A stretch of 64,000 nt of DNA from NCBI GenBank assembly GCA_039720395.1, contig JBBPBK010000063.1, positions 290,478 to 354,477 of the forward strand, read 5' to 3'. Under the pieces are notes generated by a model. The model did no database searches. It was not told the DNA's origin and saw nothing but the letters and a program-made list of their open reading frames with translations. Numbering within the stretch: position 1 is the stretch's first letter; every line of letters starts with the position of its first letter. Source of the stretch: Liquidambar formosana (taxonomy: Eukaryota > Streptophyta > Magnoliopsida > Saxifragales > Altingiaceae). Shown piece by piece: positions 36,495 through 47,571 of the stretch. The translations under genes were made by a program, and so were the position numbers.

Positions 36495-38324
36495 TGTGTG
36501 TGTGCGCGCGCGTTTATGTCTACATATGTAATGTTTTCGATCCGTTCTTTTTGTTCTTTTTATGTGTTTTTTGAAGTTGTTGGGATATGATTTTAGATCT
36601 CTTCCTCATTTTGGTCTTGCTGAATTTTTGTATGGGATTTGAGATGAGACCCGTTTGGGTTTTTTTTCCCAGTACACATGTAGAACCCTAGGGTTTTTTT
36701 TTTTTTTTTTTTTTTTTTTTCTTTGGATGGATTGGATCTAATCAGGGCTACCAGACAAAATAGGATGGTGGGATTGCTGCAAAAGGGTCGCTATTTGGGT
36801 TTTTTATTTTTAAAAGCTGTGTTATTGTGTAGCTGTTGAAAGTTTGTGGAAGCTTTTGAAAAGTTGAAACCTTTTTGTTTGTCTTTTACTTTATGAAAGA
36901 CAGGCTTTAGAACCCACCAACGCGAACGGTTGGGGCTTATGCCACAGTTTAAAGCCCGGGAAGTGAATCAATACATACTATTGTTCGGCCGTTTTGATAA
37001 ATTTTTTCTGTCCCAGAAGTTTGAATTGGATGAATTTCAATGATTGAGAGGTAATGGTAAATACCAGCTCTCTTATTGTGGTCTTGTTGGTGTTGGTGTT
37101 ATAAGAATGACCTCAAGGTCAAGGGTTCAGGGTCTTGTAGGAGAATAAGATTAGATGGAACGAAGAAAAATACCCCAACTCAATACTAATAGTACTCTTC
37201 TAGTTTAGACATTCCGGTACCCCACCATGGTACTGGATAATGCAGGATGAGTCCCCCAGACCCTTTTATTTCAGTTGAATAGTGGTATCCGCTGGCAGCA
37301 AGTGGGTCTGGGTGAATACAACTTTACCTCTCTGTGGGCCGAGTGTAGTGATAGTGGAAAAATAGATTTGAAAAAAAAAATGTGGGAATTATATTGGATT
37401 TTGATCTCTTTAGAGAAAATGCGATGTCTTTAGATTTTTTGATTTTACTCGTTTATATTTATCTCATTAGCTGTTTCCTAGTTATTTCCTTCATACACAT
37501 CATAGGATCTTAGCTTCCAAGGAATTGGATGGATTTATCCCAAACTTAATTCAATTGTATTATGTTCTCCTTGTTTTGATGCAGCTGTATGTAATTAGGC
37601 CTTTTTGATAGCTGAGCAATTTTGTAATTTTTTGTTAGTTTTATTCTTTCAAGTTTGTGATTGGAACTCAGTGAGCAACATTTTTTCTTTTCATGATGGG
37701 GTTGCTGATCATGTCTGTTCAAATGTGGTTGGCCTTGAGATGAGCTGTGTTTTTTTCTGCCATGATCTTTGTGTTCCCATTCTTGTAAAATAACTTTAAT
37801 GTTGTTGAGCAAATTTGTTGGTCTTTAATTCAGTTTAAGAAGTTTCAGTTTGTTGTTTTTAATTACTTGTTCTATTCTTCACCATGTTTGGTTTTCTTGT
37901 ATTTTTGTACTGTTTAGAATCTTTAGGATTTTTGCATTTACTTTGCCATGATAGCTATTACTTTTGGATCCTGATCATCTGAAGGTACATTTTAATTCTG
38001 GATGTTTCACATTCTGTTTTCCAAATTATTAAGGGCAAAAAATGATATGTGGTTGGTGCATGGGAGGTGCTGATCTGTAAAATATATGAAGAAAATATTC
38101 TGCTTTATTTCTTACTTGAACTCTTGCACCTTCATACTCTTTGTCTCTTGAAAATAAACTCTTTGCAAGTAGGAGATATTTGAAAATTTTGATTAACTAA
38201 CTTGTCATTCATTTTGATAGGTTGGGTCTCTAAGTTGCTCACATTTGCCGCAATAAAATTTGCTTGTAATATCTCTTGTGGCAGCTGTGAAGAGATTCCT
38301 GTTTCTCCTGACTAATGTTAAACC

Positions 38325-40956
38325 ATGAAAATTGGTAATACTATTGTCTTTCTTTCATTTATTTAAAATTTTCCCACCTTTGGCATCTTGTATTCAATAG
38401 CTTCACCTAACAGCTAGTGGTCCAAAAATTATGTATTCTGTCTTGTAATTTACTCCATGCTGAAGGTTGGTAAAGTAATGATGTCTGATTGTAGTAATTT
38501 ATTGCAGTTATAACATTTAAGGACTGTTGTAGTTATTTATTCAATTTATTACATTTAAGGACCTACAATTCATCTCTCATAATCAAGCCTTCGTTGAGAA
38601 CTTGGTATGTTATTGGTGAATTTATTCCTTGCACCCTGGACCTGAGTTGCAAAGTCATTTGGATGGATCAAGTGGTATAGATGTCTTTGTTGTTTCCCTT
38701 TCATATATCTTCAAAACTGCCTTGTCTTTTAAATCTTTGTTTCCTTGTAATAAATGGTCAATTTTGTCTTTTACTTTAATGCCTTTTATATTTTATACTT
38801 TAATTTCAGTACAATATGGAATTTTTTTTTTTTTTTTTTGGTTATAACTATATATAGAGAAGGACATCGATTTTTTTCCCATCAGATTTCAATTCTTTTC
38901 CAACATCGAGTGTTTTAATATACTTGCAGATGGAGAACCCATGTTTTGTCATTCAACTCTATCTCATAAGCTTGATTCTAAACCATTTCAACACAATGAC
39001 AATACTTTGCACACTGATGGAGCAAAGGAACACAATGAGGTCTTGAAGGAAAATCAGAATGGAATCTTGTGCGATCGAAAGGGGTGTGAGAAGGGTGCTG
39101 ATCAATTACCATCCGAAATGAATGATGAAGATGGACTGTGGGATGAAGCAATTCTTGATTGTTCTATGAGTGTGGATGATTTAACAAAGGGTAATGAAGG
39201 CGAGGTCAGAGATTCTGTGGCACAATATACTATTTCTTCCAGCAAAGTAGATTTGTTAGAGGAGACGTATTTTTACACGGACAAAAGTGTTATGGAGTGT
39301 GACCTACCGGAGTTGATCGTTTGTTACAAAGAAAGCAGTTATCATGTTGTTAAGGACATTTGCATTGACGAGGGAGTGCCTTCCCTCGAAAATTTTTTGG
39401 TTGAAAGTGGTAAGGACGAACATATGAGTCTCTCTACCTTCCTTCCACCTGATGGGGATAAAAATAATGATTTGATCAAAGAGAAAGTGGATATTGAATT
39501 GCCTGTTCCAGATGGGATGAAATCTTCAGCAGAAAATGCTTGCAACAAGGATGCTGTTAATCAATGTGAGCCTGAGGACTTGATACAGAAAGGTGAAGTC
39601 AAGAATGACGCAACAGACAAGAGTTCAACTGATATCTCCAAAGAGAAAATTGTGCCTGAGAATATGCTTTTGGTGCAAGAGTCATGTATGAATTATTCCC
39701 TCCTTGAGTCTTCCAAGTTTGATGGCGATGAAGTTGAACAACAGTCTGTTCAGGTACATATATTTTTCCCTAAACTAATGGGCTACAGACTGCTTAATTA
39801 CCATGTGTGTCTGTGCATGCAGCTGTTTTTCATTTCATCTCATTTCAGTATGTATGGTGTAAATATAAATTCCATTTAATAGAAAGTTTGAGTTTGAGTT
39901 TGAGTTTGAGTTGGAATTCTGGCATCATGCTCCCATGAGAAACTGATAGTGGAGGATCTGAGAATAGCAGGGCCTCATAGAATTTCCATTAGTTGCAAGA
40001 TTGCGAAATGGATGAGCCTCTTTTTTCAGCAAAAAAAAAAAAAAAAAAGAGAGAGGGGGAGAAAAAGCACTTGTTTTTATTTATCATCCTCGGGGAATTG
40101 ATTGGATATTGGATAGCTATGCTTTTCTGGCCACAACAATAGAATCCAACATTTGATCTTTCTTCTATCTCTCTGACTCAGCTGGATTTATGGAACTTAA
40201 TGTCTTGCCTCTTGCTAGATGTTGTTACATGAATCTCTAGCTTGATGGTGAAAAATGTGATGTTAGGCATATGTGTTAGGGAGAGAGAGTGATGGCATCT
40301 TTAGAGTGTAACATAGATTGTTGTCCTTTAAATGCAGATTTCAAGTGAGAAAGCAATCTTGGCAAGCCCTGCTCTGGTTTCTGCAGCCGAAGAATCAAAT
40401 GATAGCAGCCTTGTTAATGAGTTAGCCTATAATAGCAAGGTTGAGAGTGGAAGTATCACATTTGATTTCGACTCTTCCACTGCCGAAGCTAGTGGGAGAG
40501 AGGAGGCCTCTCCAAATGGCGACTCTGAACAACCTCTTGAGACTCCAAATATGTCCAGGCATGAGGAAGGGATTTCTGATAATCTTACAGTTTCAAGCCA
40601 AGTTCAACATGGTCTGGGAGAATCGAGTTTCTCCAAGGTGGGTCCTTTATCGGGTCTGATAACTTACTCGGGGCCAATAGCATATTCTGGTAGCCTCTCT
40701 CTTCGATCAGATAGCAGTACAACCAGCACCCGTTCCTTTGCCTTTCCCATGTAAATAACTAACCATCTATTTATCTCTTATTCTTTACACCCTTTTATAT
40801 CAAAATTCCATGACTTAACAGTTTGATATTGCTTCTTACATATACAGATTACAGTCCGAGTGGAATAGCAGTCCTGTAAGAATGGCAAAAGCTGACCGGA
40901 GAAATTTCCGGAAGCATAGGGGTTGGAGGCAGGGCCTTCTTTGCTGTAGATTCTGA
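38325..40956 (+). CDS. gar2-related acidic protein (18S pre-ribosomal assembly protein gar2-like) with C-terminal FAFP motif
   Basis: Exons 38325-38334 (ATGAAAATTG), 38930-39753, 40338-40750 and 40848-40956 (TGA) join in frame to 451 residues, starting MKIDGEPMFC. The short first coding exon is inferred; the alternative start is the ATG at 38941. Most of the protein is acidic, Ser-rich and probably disordered. The conserved part is the C-terminus: RSFAFPI, then LQSEWNSSPVRMAKADRR, FRKHRGWRQG and the end LLCCRF. This tail is what I recall for Arabidopsis At2g03810 and relatives, annotated as gar2-related. No RNA-binding domain is visible, so a direct role in ribosome assembly is not shown here. 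F-A-F-P (412-415) fits the FxFP docking consensus for MAP kinases. Introns 1 and 2 are about 0.6 kb each. The gene follows GEK1 in Arabidopsis too. Confidence 0.85.
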
Positions 40957-41650
40957 ATGTTCCTAATATTATCTATAGGTTTAACTTCAAATATATACAT
41001 CATAAAATTTTATTTTATGGTCCATTATCATAAATACATGTATCCCCCACCTTTTTATCTGGCTTGGTTGTAATGTGCAGTAGGTTATCAAGTCATGCTT
41101 TGAGTTGAGATGTAAGCAATTTCTTCTATTTTTTGTTCTCATCTCTTATTTGTATTCATCAGTCAGTGGCCAATATTTCATCTTATAAATAGTTTACGAG
41201 TAAGTCTATATGTGATAATGTCATCCTTCATATCTGTGAAATTCAATTATGTGCATTTTGCAAAAGCATGTTTTATGCATTTTGGTAAAACCATTCCTAT
41301 TATGAAATTTGATGAATTGGAACAGTTGGAGAGATATCTCCCTTTTTGGCATCCTCCTTATTGAGTGCCTAATGACCCATTATTTTGATGATTGTATTTG
41401 TTGGGCAAACGTGAAGAACCATGCTAATTGGCAAATTGTGATTGCTGGCTGTTGGAATTGAGCATTTTTTTGACATGGGTTTATAGGTTCCCTTTCTGCT
41501 TGTAGATCATTTTTTTTTTCTAGGAATTTCTACTCGTAGGTTACTGAAAAACCAAAAAAAAAAAACAAAAGAGACCAAAATTTTCAAATTTCTCCATGGT
41601 TGAACGTGTGAAGTGTAAACCCCATAAAAGGCTTGTGTCCAACCCAAATA

Positions 41651-42048
41651 GGGGGCCTCTATTGGCATCCCAAGACTTGCTTTTCATCCCTAATTTATTT
41701 TACATTTTAAGGGTTTTTGAAAAATATAAAAGGTTTTTATAAAAACTGATAAAGTAATCCACTAGAAAACATCATTTTGAACAATTTTGTAAAAGAAAGT
41801 TTTTCCAAAATCTATCGTTTAAGTGGAATTTTTGGCCATTTACAGTCTTTGTTATATAAATAGCTATAAAGTTCACTTAAACTATAGGTTTTTGAAAAAC
41901 TTTTTTTAAAAAAATTGTTCAAAATGATATTTTCTAGTAATTACATGATCAGTTTTTATGAAAAAACTTTTATATTTTTCATAAAACCTTAAAATGTAAA
42001 ATAAATAGGAGATAAAAAGCAAGTCTTGGGGTGCCAATTGAGGCTCCC
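41651..42048. mobile_element. Mutator-like foldback MITE, family A variant, copy 3
   Basis: A 398-bp element with the same internal arms as the other A copies (ccaaaatctatcgtttaagt and complement) but different outer ends: ggggcctctattggcatccc, matched by its complement on the right. It has a perfect 9-bp target duplication ACCCAAATA (41642-41650 and 42049-42057). Confidence 0.9.
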
Positions 42049-42167
42049 ACCCAAATATCCTGTCAATTGCCATAGGATGGACATTTTGGGGGACGCCTTC
42101 ACCCCATGATGGGCCTATATTCATGAGAAAAATGGCTCAAGCCTATAGGGCTCGGGCTTTTGCCTAA

Positions 42168-42340
42168 GAGGGCAGCTATTGCAACCCCTCAACTTATTTG
42201 CACACTTCATTTATTTGTCTAATAAGTTTTTATGAAAATTGATCTCATTGTCCACTAAAAAACATCATGTTGAATAAATTTGTAGGAGAAATTTTTTTTC
42301 AAAATTTATTGTTTAAGTGGACTTTTTTAGCCATTTATAA
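42168..42340. mobile_element. Left half of a family A Mutator-like MITE
   Basis: Begins ggcagctattgcaacccctc and follows the family A left arm as far as agccatttataa, where family B element 42341 begins. The right arm is missing, either deleted or displaced by the two family B insertions. Confidence 0.7.
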
Positions 42341-42607
42341 GGGAAGCGGCTATTGCACCCCCCTAATGTTATAAGTTCCCCCCCCCCCCTCCCCCTTTAT
42401 TTCCCAACCCCCCAAATTTACACACCCACCCTTCTCAAAGACTAAAATACCCCTTCTTCTTACCCACCCTTCTCACCCACCCCACACCCCATAGCAGTGA
42501 TGACTGGCGAGAAGAAGAAGAAGAGACGGTGATGGTGTTGTCCTCTGCTAGTCAAATCTGTGTGTTCCTCCATTTTTTCCGGCGACTCTTCTCTCTCCTT
42601 CTCCTCT

Positions 42608-42648
<41 letters not shown>

Positions 42649-42759
42649 CCCTCTGCTGGTAAGATTTATGTTTTCTGGCATCCATTTTTTCCAGCGACAG
42701 TGCTTCTTCTTCTTCTCCTCTTCTTTTTTTCTTTCTTCTTCTTTCTTTCTTTCTTTCTT

Positions 42760-42791
<32 letters not shown>

Positions 42792-43307
42792 CCTCTGCTG
42801 GTTAGATCTGTGTGTTTTCCGGCATCCATTTTTTCCAGCAACGGTGCTTCTTCTTCTTCTCTCTATCTTCTTCCTCTTTTCTCTTCTTTCTTTCTTTCTT
42901 TCTTTTTTTTTTCCCCCCTGCTGGTCAGATCTGGGTGTTTTCCGGTAAGGGCCTCCATTTTTTCCGGCGACACCTCCATTTTTTCTGCCTACGGGAGGGG
43001 CGTTCTGGGAAGGAATGAAAAAAATAAATAAAAAAAAGAAAAGGAGAAGAGGGAAGAGGAGGAAGGAGAAGAGGGGGTGCGGCCTTACTAAAAGAGAAGA
43101 AGAGGGAAGAAGGGGTGCAGTGCTCGCCATTGCCGGTGGAGTGGGATGGGGTGCTAGAGAGAGTTGCTAGTGGGGAGGGGTGCAGGAAAGGGGATTGAGG
43201 GGCAACTGAAAGGGCAAGCCCTTTTTGGTAATTTTGTATGATAATTTTTTAATTAAAAAATATGGAGGGTCAACTTATAATTTTAGGGGGTTGCAATAGC
43301 CGTTCCC
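42341..43307 (-). mobile_element. Mutator-like non-autonomous element, family B, copy 2 (inverted)
   Basis: Starts gggaagcggctattgcaccc and ends gggggttgcaatagccgttc cc. The left subterminal block (actaaaatacccc) corresponds to the right end of the 4239 element, and the right block (ttttggtaattttgt) to its left end, so it lies in the opposite orientation. The interior is long T- and CTT-rich tracts with a repeated ctgctggt-agatctg-gtgtttt unit. Clear target duplications were not found. The Phe- and Lys-rich frames are not genes. Confidence 0.78.
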
Positions 43308-43315
43308 AATAAATC

Positions 43316-44269
43316 GGAACGGCTATTACCCCCCAATCTAATAAGTTGCCCCCCATATTTTTTAATTAGAAAAATTATTATACAAAATTACCAAAAAGGG
43401 CATCCCCCACCCGTCCCCTCTCCTGCACCCCTCTCCCATTGACGACTCTCTCCAGCACCCCACCCCACCGGCAATGACACCCTCTCCCGCACCCCTCTTC
43501 TTCTTCTTTTTTTTTTTTTTTTTTTCTTTTCTTTCCTTTTCTTTTCCTTTTCTTCTCCTCTTCCCTCCTATTAGCAGCCCTCTTTTTTTTTCTTTCATTT
43601 TCTTTCTCTTCCCTCCCGTTGCCAAAAAAATGGAGGTTTTGGCTTGCCAACCCTCCCTCCCATCGGTAGCCCTCTTCTTCCCTTTTATTTATTTATTTTT
43701 ATTTCCTTTTCTTTTCCTTTTCTTCTCCTCTTCCCTCCCGTCGGCCTTTTTTTTTCTCTTGCCTCCTGTCATCAGAAAAAATGGAGGTTTTGAAAAAAAA
43801 AAAAAAAACTCCCTTGCCGGAAACACACAAATCTGACCCAAAAAAAAAAAAAAAAAAAATGGAAGAAGAAGAAGAAGAAGAAGAAAAAGAAGAAGAAATA
43901 AGAGGAGAAGAAGAGAGAAGAGGAAAAACCTCTCGTCATCGGAAAAAATGGAGGTTTTGAAAAAAAACCCTCCCTCCACAGATCTGACCAGCAGAGGAAA
44001 CAAAAAAATAAATAAAAAAAAGAAAGAAAGAAAGAAAGAAGAAGAGAAGAAGAGAGAAGAGGAAGAACCTCCCATTGCCGGAACCATCGCTGTCCCATCG
44101 CCATCTTCGTTCTCCTCTTCTTTCTCGGGGGTCTCGTGTGGGGGGGGGGGGGGGAGGGGGGTGGATGAGGGTATTTTAGTCTTTTAAAGGGGTGGATATA
44201 TATATTTGGGGGGTGAGGATATCAAGTAGGGGTGACTCATTACTTTGGAGAGTTACAATAGCCGTTCTC
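43316..44269 (+). mobile_element. Mutator-like non-autonomous element, family B, copy 3
   Basis: Starts ggaacggctattacccccc and ends agttacaatagccgttctc. It has the same subterminal order as the element at 4239 (attaaaaaattattata-type block at left, gtattttagtc block at right). It is only 8 bp from the inverted copy at 42341. Pyrimidine and purine tracts fill the interior. No clear 9-bp duplication. Confidence 0.78.
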
Positions 44270-46093
44270 TTATAAGTTTCTGAAATGTTGGCCGCCCATT
44301 AACCTTCATGATTGGGCCTCCAGTTATGGTCCGAGTAGCACAACCAGCCCAAGTTTTTTTTTTTTTTTTTTTGCCCTTTTTATGTAACAGCATTTTTAAT
44401 GCAACCGAAAAAATAAATAAATAAAATCTTATAGAGAAAGCGGTGTTACCAAAGAGCTACTATTAACATCACACCGAAGGAAAAAAAAAAAAAAAAAAGC
44501 GCTACTATTAACACCGCTTTCCTTTTTAGAGGTCTTTTTTCATACGGCGTCTTGTTTCCCGTCTGAGGCTGTAAAATTTCTAAGCATGAACTTCTTCAAA
44601 CTTCAGAGGAAGTTCTATATTTATGTATCTATTAGGCATGAAATCTATATATATCGGTTGTGAGAGAGAGAGAGAGAGAGAGAAAGGGATGAGGGGTTTG
44701 AGGCTGTAAAATTTTAATCCCATAAAAATGGCGGCTTTTGCTTAAACCCCGGCGGTTTCCAACTCTAACAATCAGTGTTCGGAGCTCAAGCCTCTTCCTC
44801 CGCCTTCGGCACACCCTCGTCCACACGGGCTTTCAGCACTCCACCCACACCGTCTTCCCTGTACTACTTTATTAGCCCTTTCCACTTGGTATGAGGACTT
44901 TGGAAACTTGTACTTTAAATAGGGCATATGAGACTTTCTTTTCTTTTCTTTTTAATTTTTTAATTATTTTTTTTGGCAATGGGTTTTTTCGAATTTTTGA
45001 GTTCCCCCTTCAGAGATGTAAACAGATGCAGACGCGTGCATAGCTTTGCGAAAATGGAATACCTCTCACCGCAAGCCTAACACTACCCTTTTTTCTTTTT
45101 CATTTTTTCCTTTTATTATTATTATTATTATTATTTTTTAATATTTTGATAAGGTAATTTTATGTTTTTATAAGTCCCATTCTACGAAAGGCCACTACTG
45201 TTCTTTCAAATGCATTATATATTATAGAGAATTTCCAATTACCAATCATTGCCCATAATAAATGTCTATACTTCATTATGGTACACAATTTGTAATCCAA
45301 TTCCAAATAGTTGGAATAAGGCAAATTAGGCGTCCCATTCCGGTCCTGTGTGTTTTTAGATGGCATTTTAACACAAGAATTGGCAATGTATTCAGCATAA
45401 TGACCAATGAAAAGCAGAAATCAAACCCTTTTTTTTTTTTTTTTCTTTTTTCTTTTTTCGCTTTGAAATCCGAATGCCCAACTTTAAACTAGTGTTAAGA
45501 AAAACATGCTCACTAATTTCAGGGAAGCGTGTACAATTGCCTCATTTCAAAATTCTATTTAAAGCGCAATGGACTCCCATGGCACATCCATCGATGTGTA
45601 ATGCTGGTGAAATGTGCATGGATGTCTCATAAGCATTTGGAATGTAGAAGGCCAAATGGGTTTCACTTTCATGATACTATTAAGCTGCAGAAAGAATGTG
45701 AGTGAGCAATATATTGAAGGAGGATTCAGTGATGGATGAGCTGTCCTGCATATCATGGAATGAGGATGGAACTTATCAAATCCAATTTTAGCACATTGGG
45801 TTGATGGAGAATTGGAGAAATGTGCAAACATTGTTAAAAAACAGAAACCGAGGGCCCTACAATAGTAGGTGACAAAATCAACCCAAATGGCGTGAATGTG
45901 CCTAAAAGGGAAATATAAATTTAAGATTTCCCTGTACTTGTTTTGGAACTCTGAGTCTTTGTGCTTTGTGTATGCTCTCCCTCCCTCTCTCTCTCTCTCT
46001 CTCGTTCTGTTGGGTTTCCTCTCTTGGTTGATATAAAATCCTACTTACACCCACAAAAGAAAATCTCTCTAGTGGAAGTCTCCTGAGAAAGTA
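44270..46093. other. Intergenic; promoter side of the RGF gene
   Basis: A T run at 44356-44372, an A run at 44481-44498, a (GA)n tract at 44661-44682 and AT-rich sequence. 44730-44870 contains a GC-richer stretch with Arg/Ser-rich short frames that could be a decayed first exon, but no start or splice structure supports it. A CT-rich leader (ctccctctctctctctc, 45978-46002) precedes the RGF start. Confidence 0.4.
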
Positions 46094-47571
46094 ATGGAGC
46101 TGGCAGTCATCACTACGGTATGTATTGGCCTCTCTATTTTGCTGACACCCTGTGTTTCTCAGCAAATTCAGTTGCAGCCTTTCCACGAGCAAGGTAATGT
46201 CCTCAATTTTATTTGTGAGTGATGACTGGTTCTCCGTTTGTCTTTCTCTCATGATATGTCACTTTACAATTTGAGCAGCCCACGAGCTCCAGCATCCTCT
46301 CCCTACACTGCCAAGGAAGCTTAGACTCGCTGCGGAAGTGACTGTAAGAGTCTGTCTCATGCAACTACCTACTATGTTAAAACCATAGAACCTCTGAAAA
46401 AAAAAATAAAAAAAATCAAAGAATCTCTTTCTTTGTCTCTCTGTAACATCTATCTCATTTTCTTAACTTTGTTTCCTTCCATTATTCTTGAAAACAGGTT
46501 AAAGGGTATGGAGATAAAGATTCCACATCGTACTCGAAGCCAAAGGAAGATTTCTCAGGTGATCATCTTAATTTAAAAACTTCTTCATGTCACCCAGAAA
46601 CTCTAGCAAATTAAGAAGGTTCGACAACCATATATATTAACTTCTTTATTAGTCTAATTAACTGTCTTTCATTCCAATCCAAGCCATAGGTTTAACCACG
46701 TGATTCTGCGTCGCCAAAGTTGTATGGTAGTACCAAAAAGCCTAGATTATAAATATAGAAGTGCTGAAATTATGGCATTAATGTCTCACACATCCAACTC
46801 TTATGTTGGTACCACGATACAGTAATATATTACTCAAGTCATCCAAACTTGCTTGCCTAACTGAAGAGGTGGCTGATGGGATAGCCATGTGGGCTATTAT
46901 GGTGTGCGATGTTTGTTGTCACATTATGCTACCTGAGTGCGCTGTCAAGCAAATTGGGTAAATAGGTTTGGGTAGAATGGTGACTTCTCGATCAGCACTT
47001 TCCTACACTTGTATCCTTCATTAGAGATGTAGTAGTAGTAGTTCGGTAGTGGCGGTAACAGTTCCTGGTAGTAAATTATATTAGCACTTCTTGTTGTTGG
47101 AGCAGGTACAAGCTAGCTAGAAGTTAGGGCGTGTCTATAAATTAAAATTATTTGAAAGAAGATTGGCTTTCTAATGGCTCATAAAACAATTTTTTTTCCC
47201 TCCTTTTTTAACTTGTACACATAAAACGTACTGAGCTGAATATATACTTTATTTTTGACCTCCAAATTGACCCCTGAACTAGTACAAAAAATTATTGGTC
47301 CACATATTAAACGAGCAAATCATTCGTTCTTAAAGTTGCTTCTGGAGGCATACGTATTCATTTGATAATTTATCCAATTGTTTACTGATAAATTAATGTG
47401 ACATGTCTAGGCAAACCATACCACAAGGCACCCGGTTTGCTGCATGGAAGAGGAGCGACATGGAGGGAATGGGTGGAGGGGACCGACACCTCGCACTTCT
47501 TTACGATGGATTATTCGAGTGTGAGAAGACGACGTCCCATACATAACAAGTCCCTGCCGGTTGGTCCATGA
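46094..47571 (+). CDS. RGF/GLV/CLEL secreted peptide hormone precursor, four exons
   Basis: Precursor of a sulfated root meristem growth factor/GOLVEN peptide, a secreted signal read by RGI receptor kinases in root meristem and gravitropism control. Exons 46094-46193, 46279-46343, 46498-46558 and 47411-47571 (TGA) encode 128 residues. N-terminal signal peptide MELAVITTVCIGLSILLTPC, with likely cleavage after VSQ. The middle is variable. The conserved peptide is near the C-terminus: DYSSVRRRRPIHN (109-121), with the Asp-Tyr sulfation site at Tyr110, a Pro likely to be hydroxylated, and the His-Asn end. Unusually, the precursor runs seven residues (KSLPVGP) past the motif. Synteny suggests the RGF8/GLV6 orthologue (At2g03830), while the RRRRP core looks more like GLV1-type peptides, so the subgroup is open. 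Confidence 0.92.

Noticed and set aside
42529..44187. Several frames rich in Phe/Leu/Ser or Lys/Arg/Glu on both strands
   Set aside because: They read through T/CTT or A/GAA tracts of the family B elements; no start context, domain or splice structure.
44730..44880. GC-richer stretch resembling an Arg/Ser-rich transit-peptide exon
   Set aside because: The in-frame ATG meets a stop after five codons and no downstream exon was recognised.
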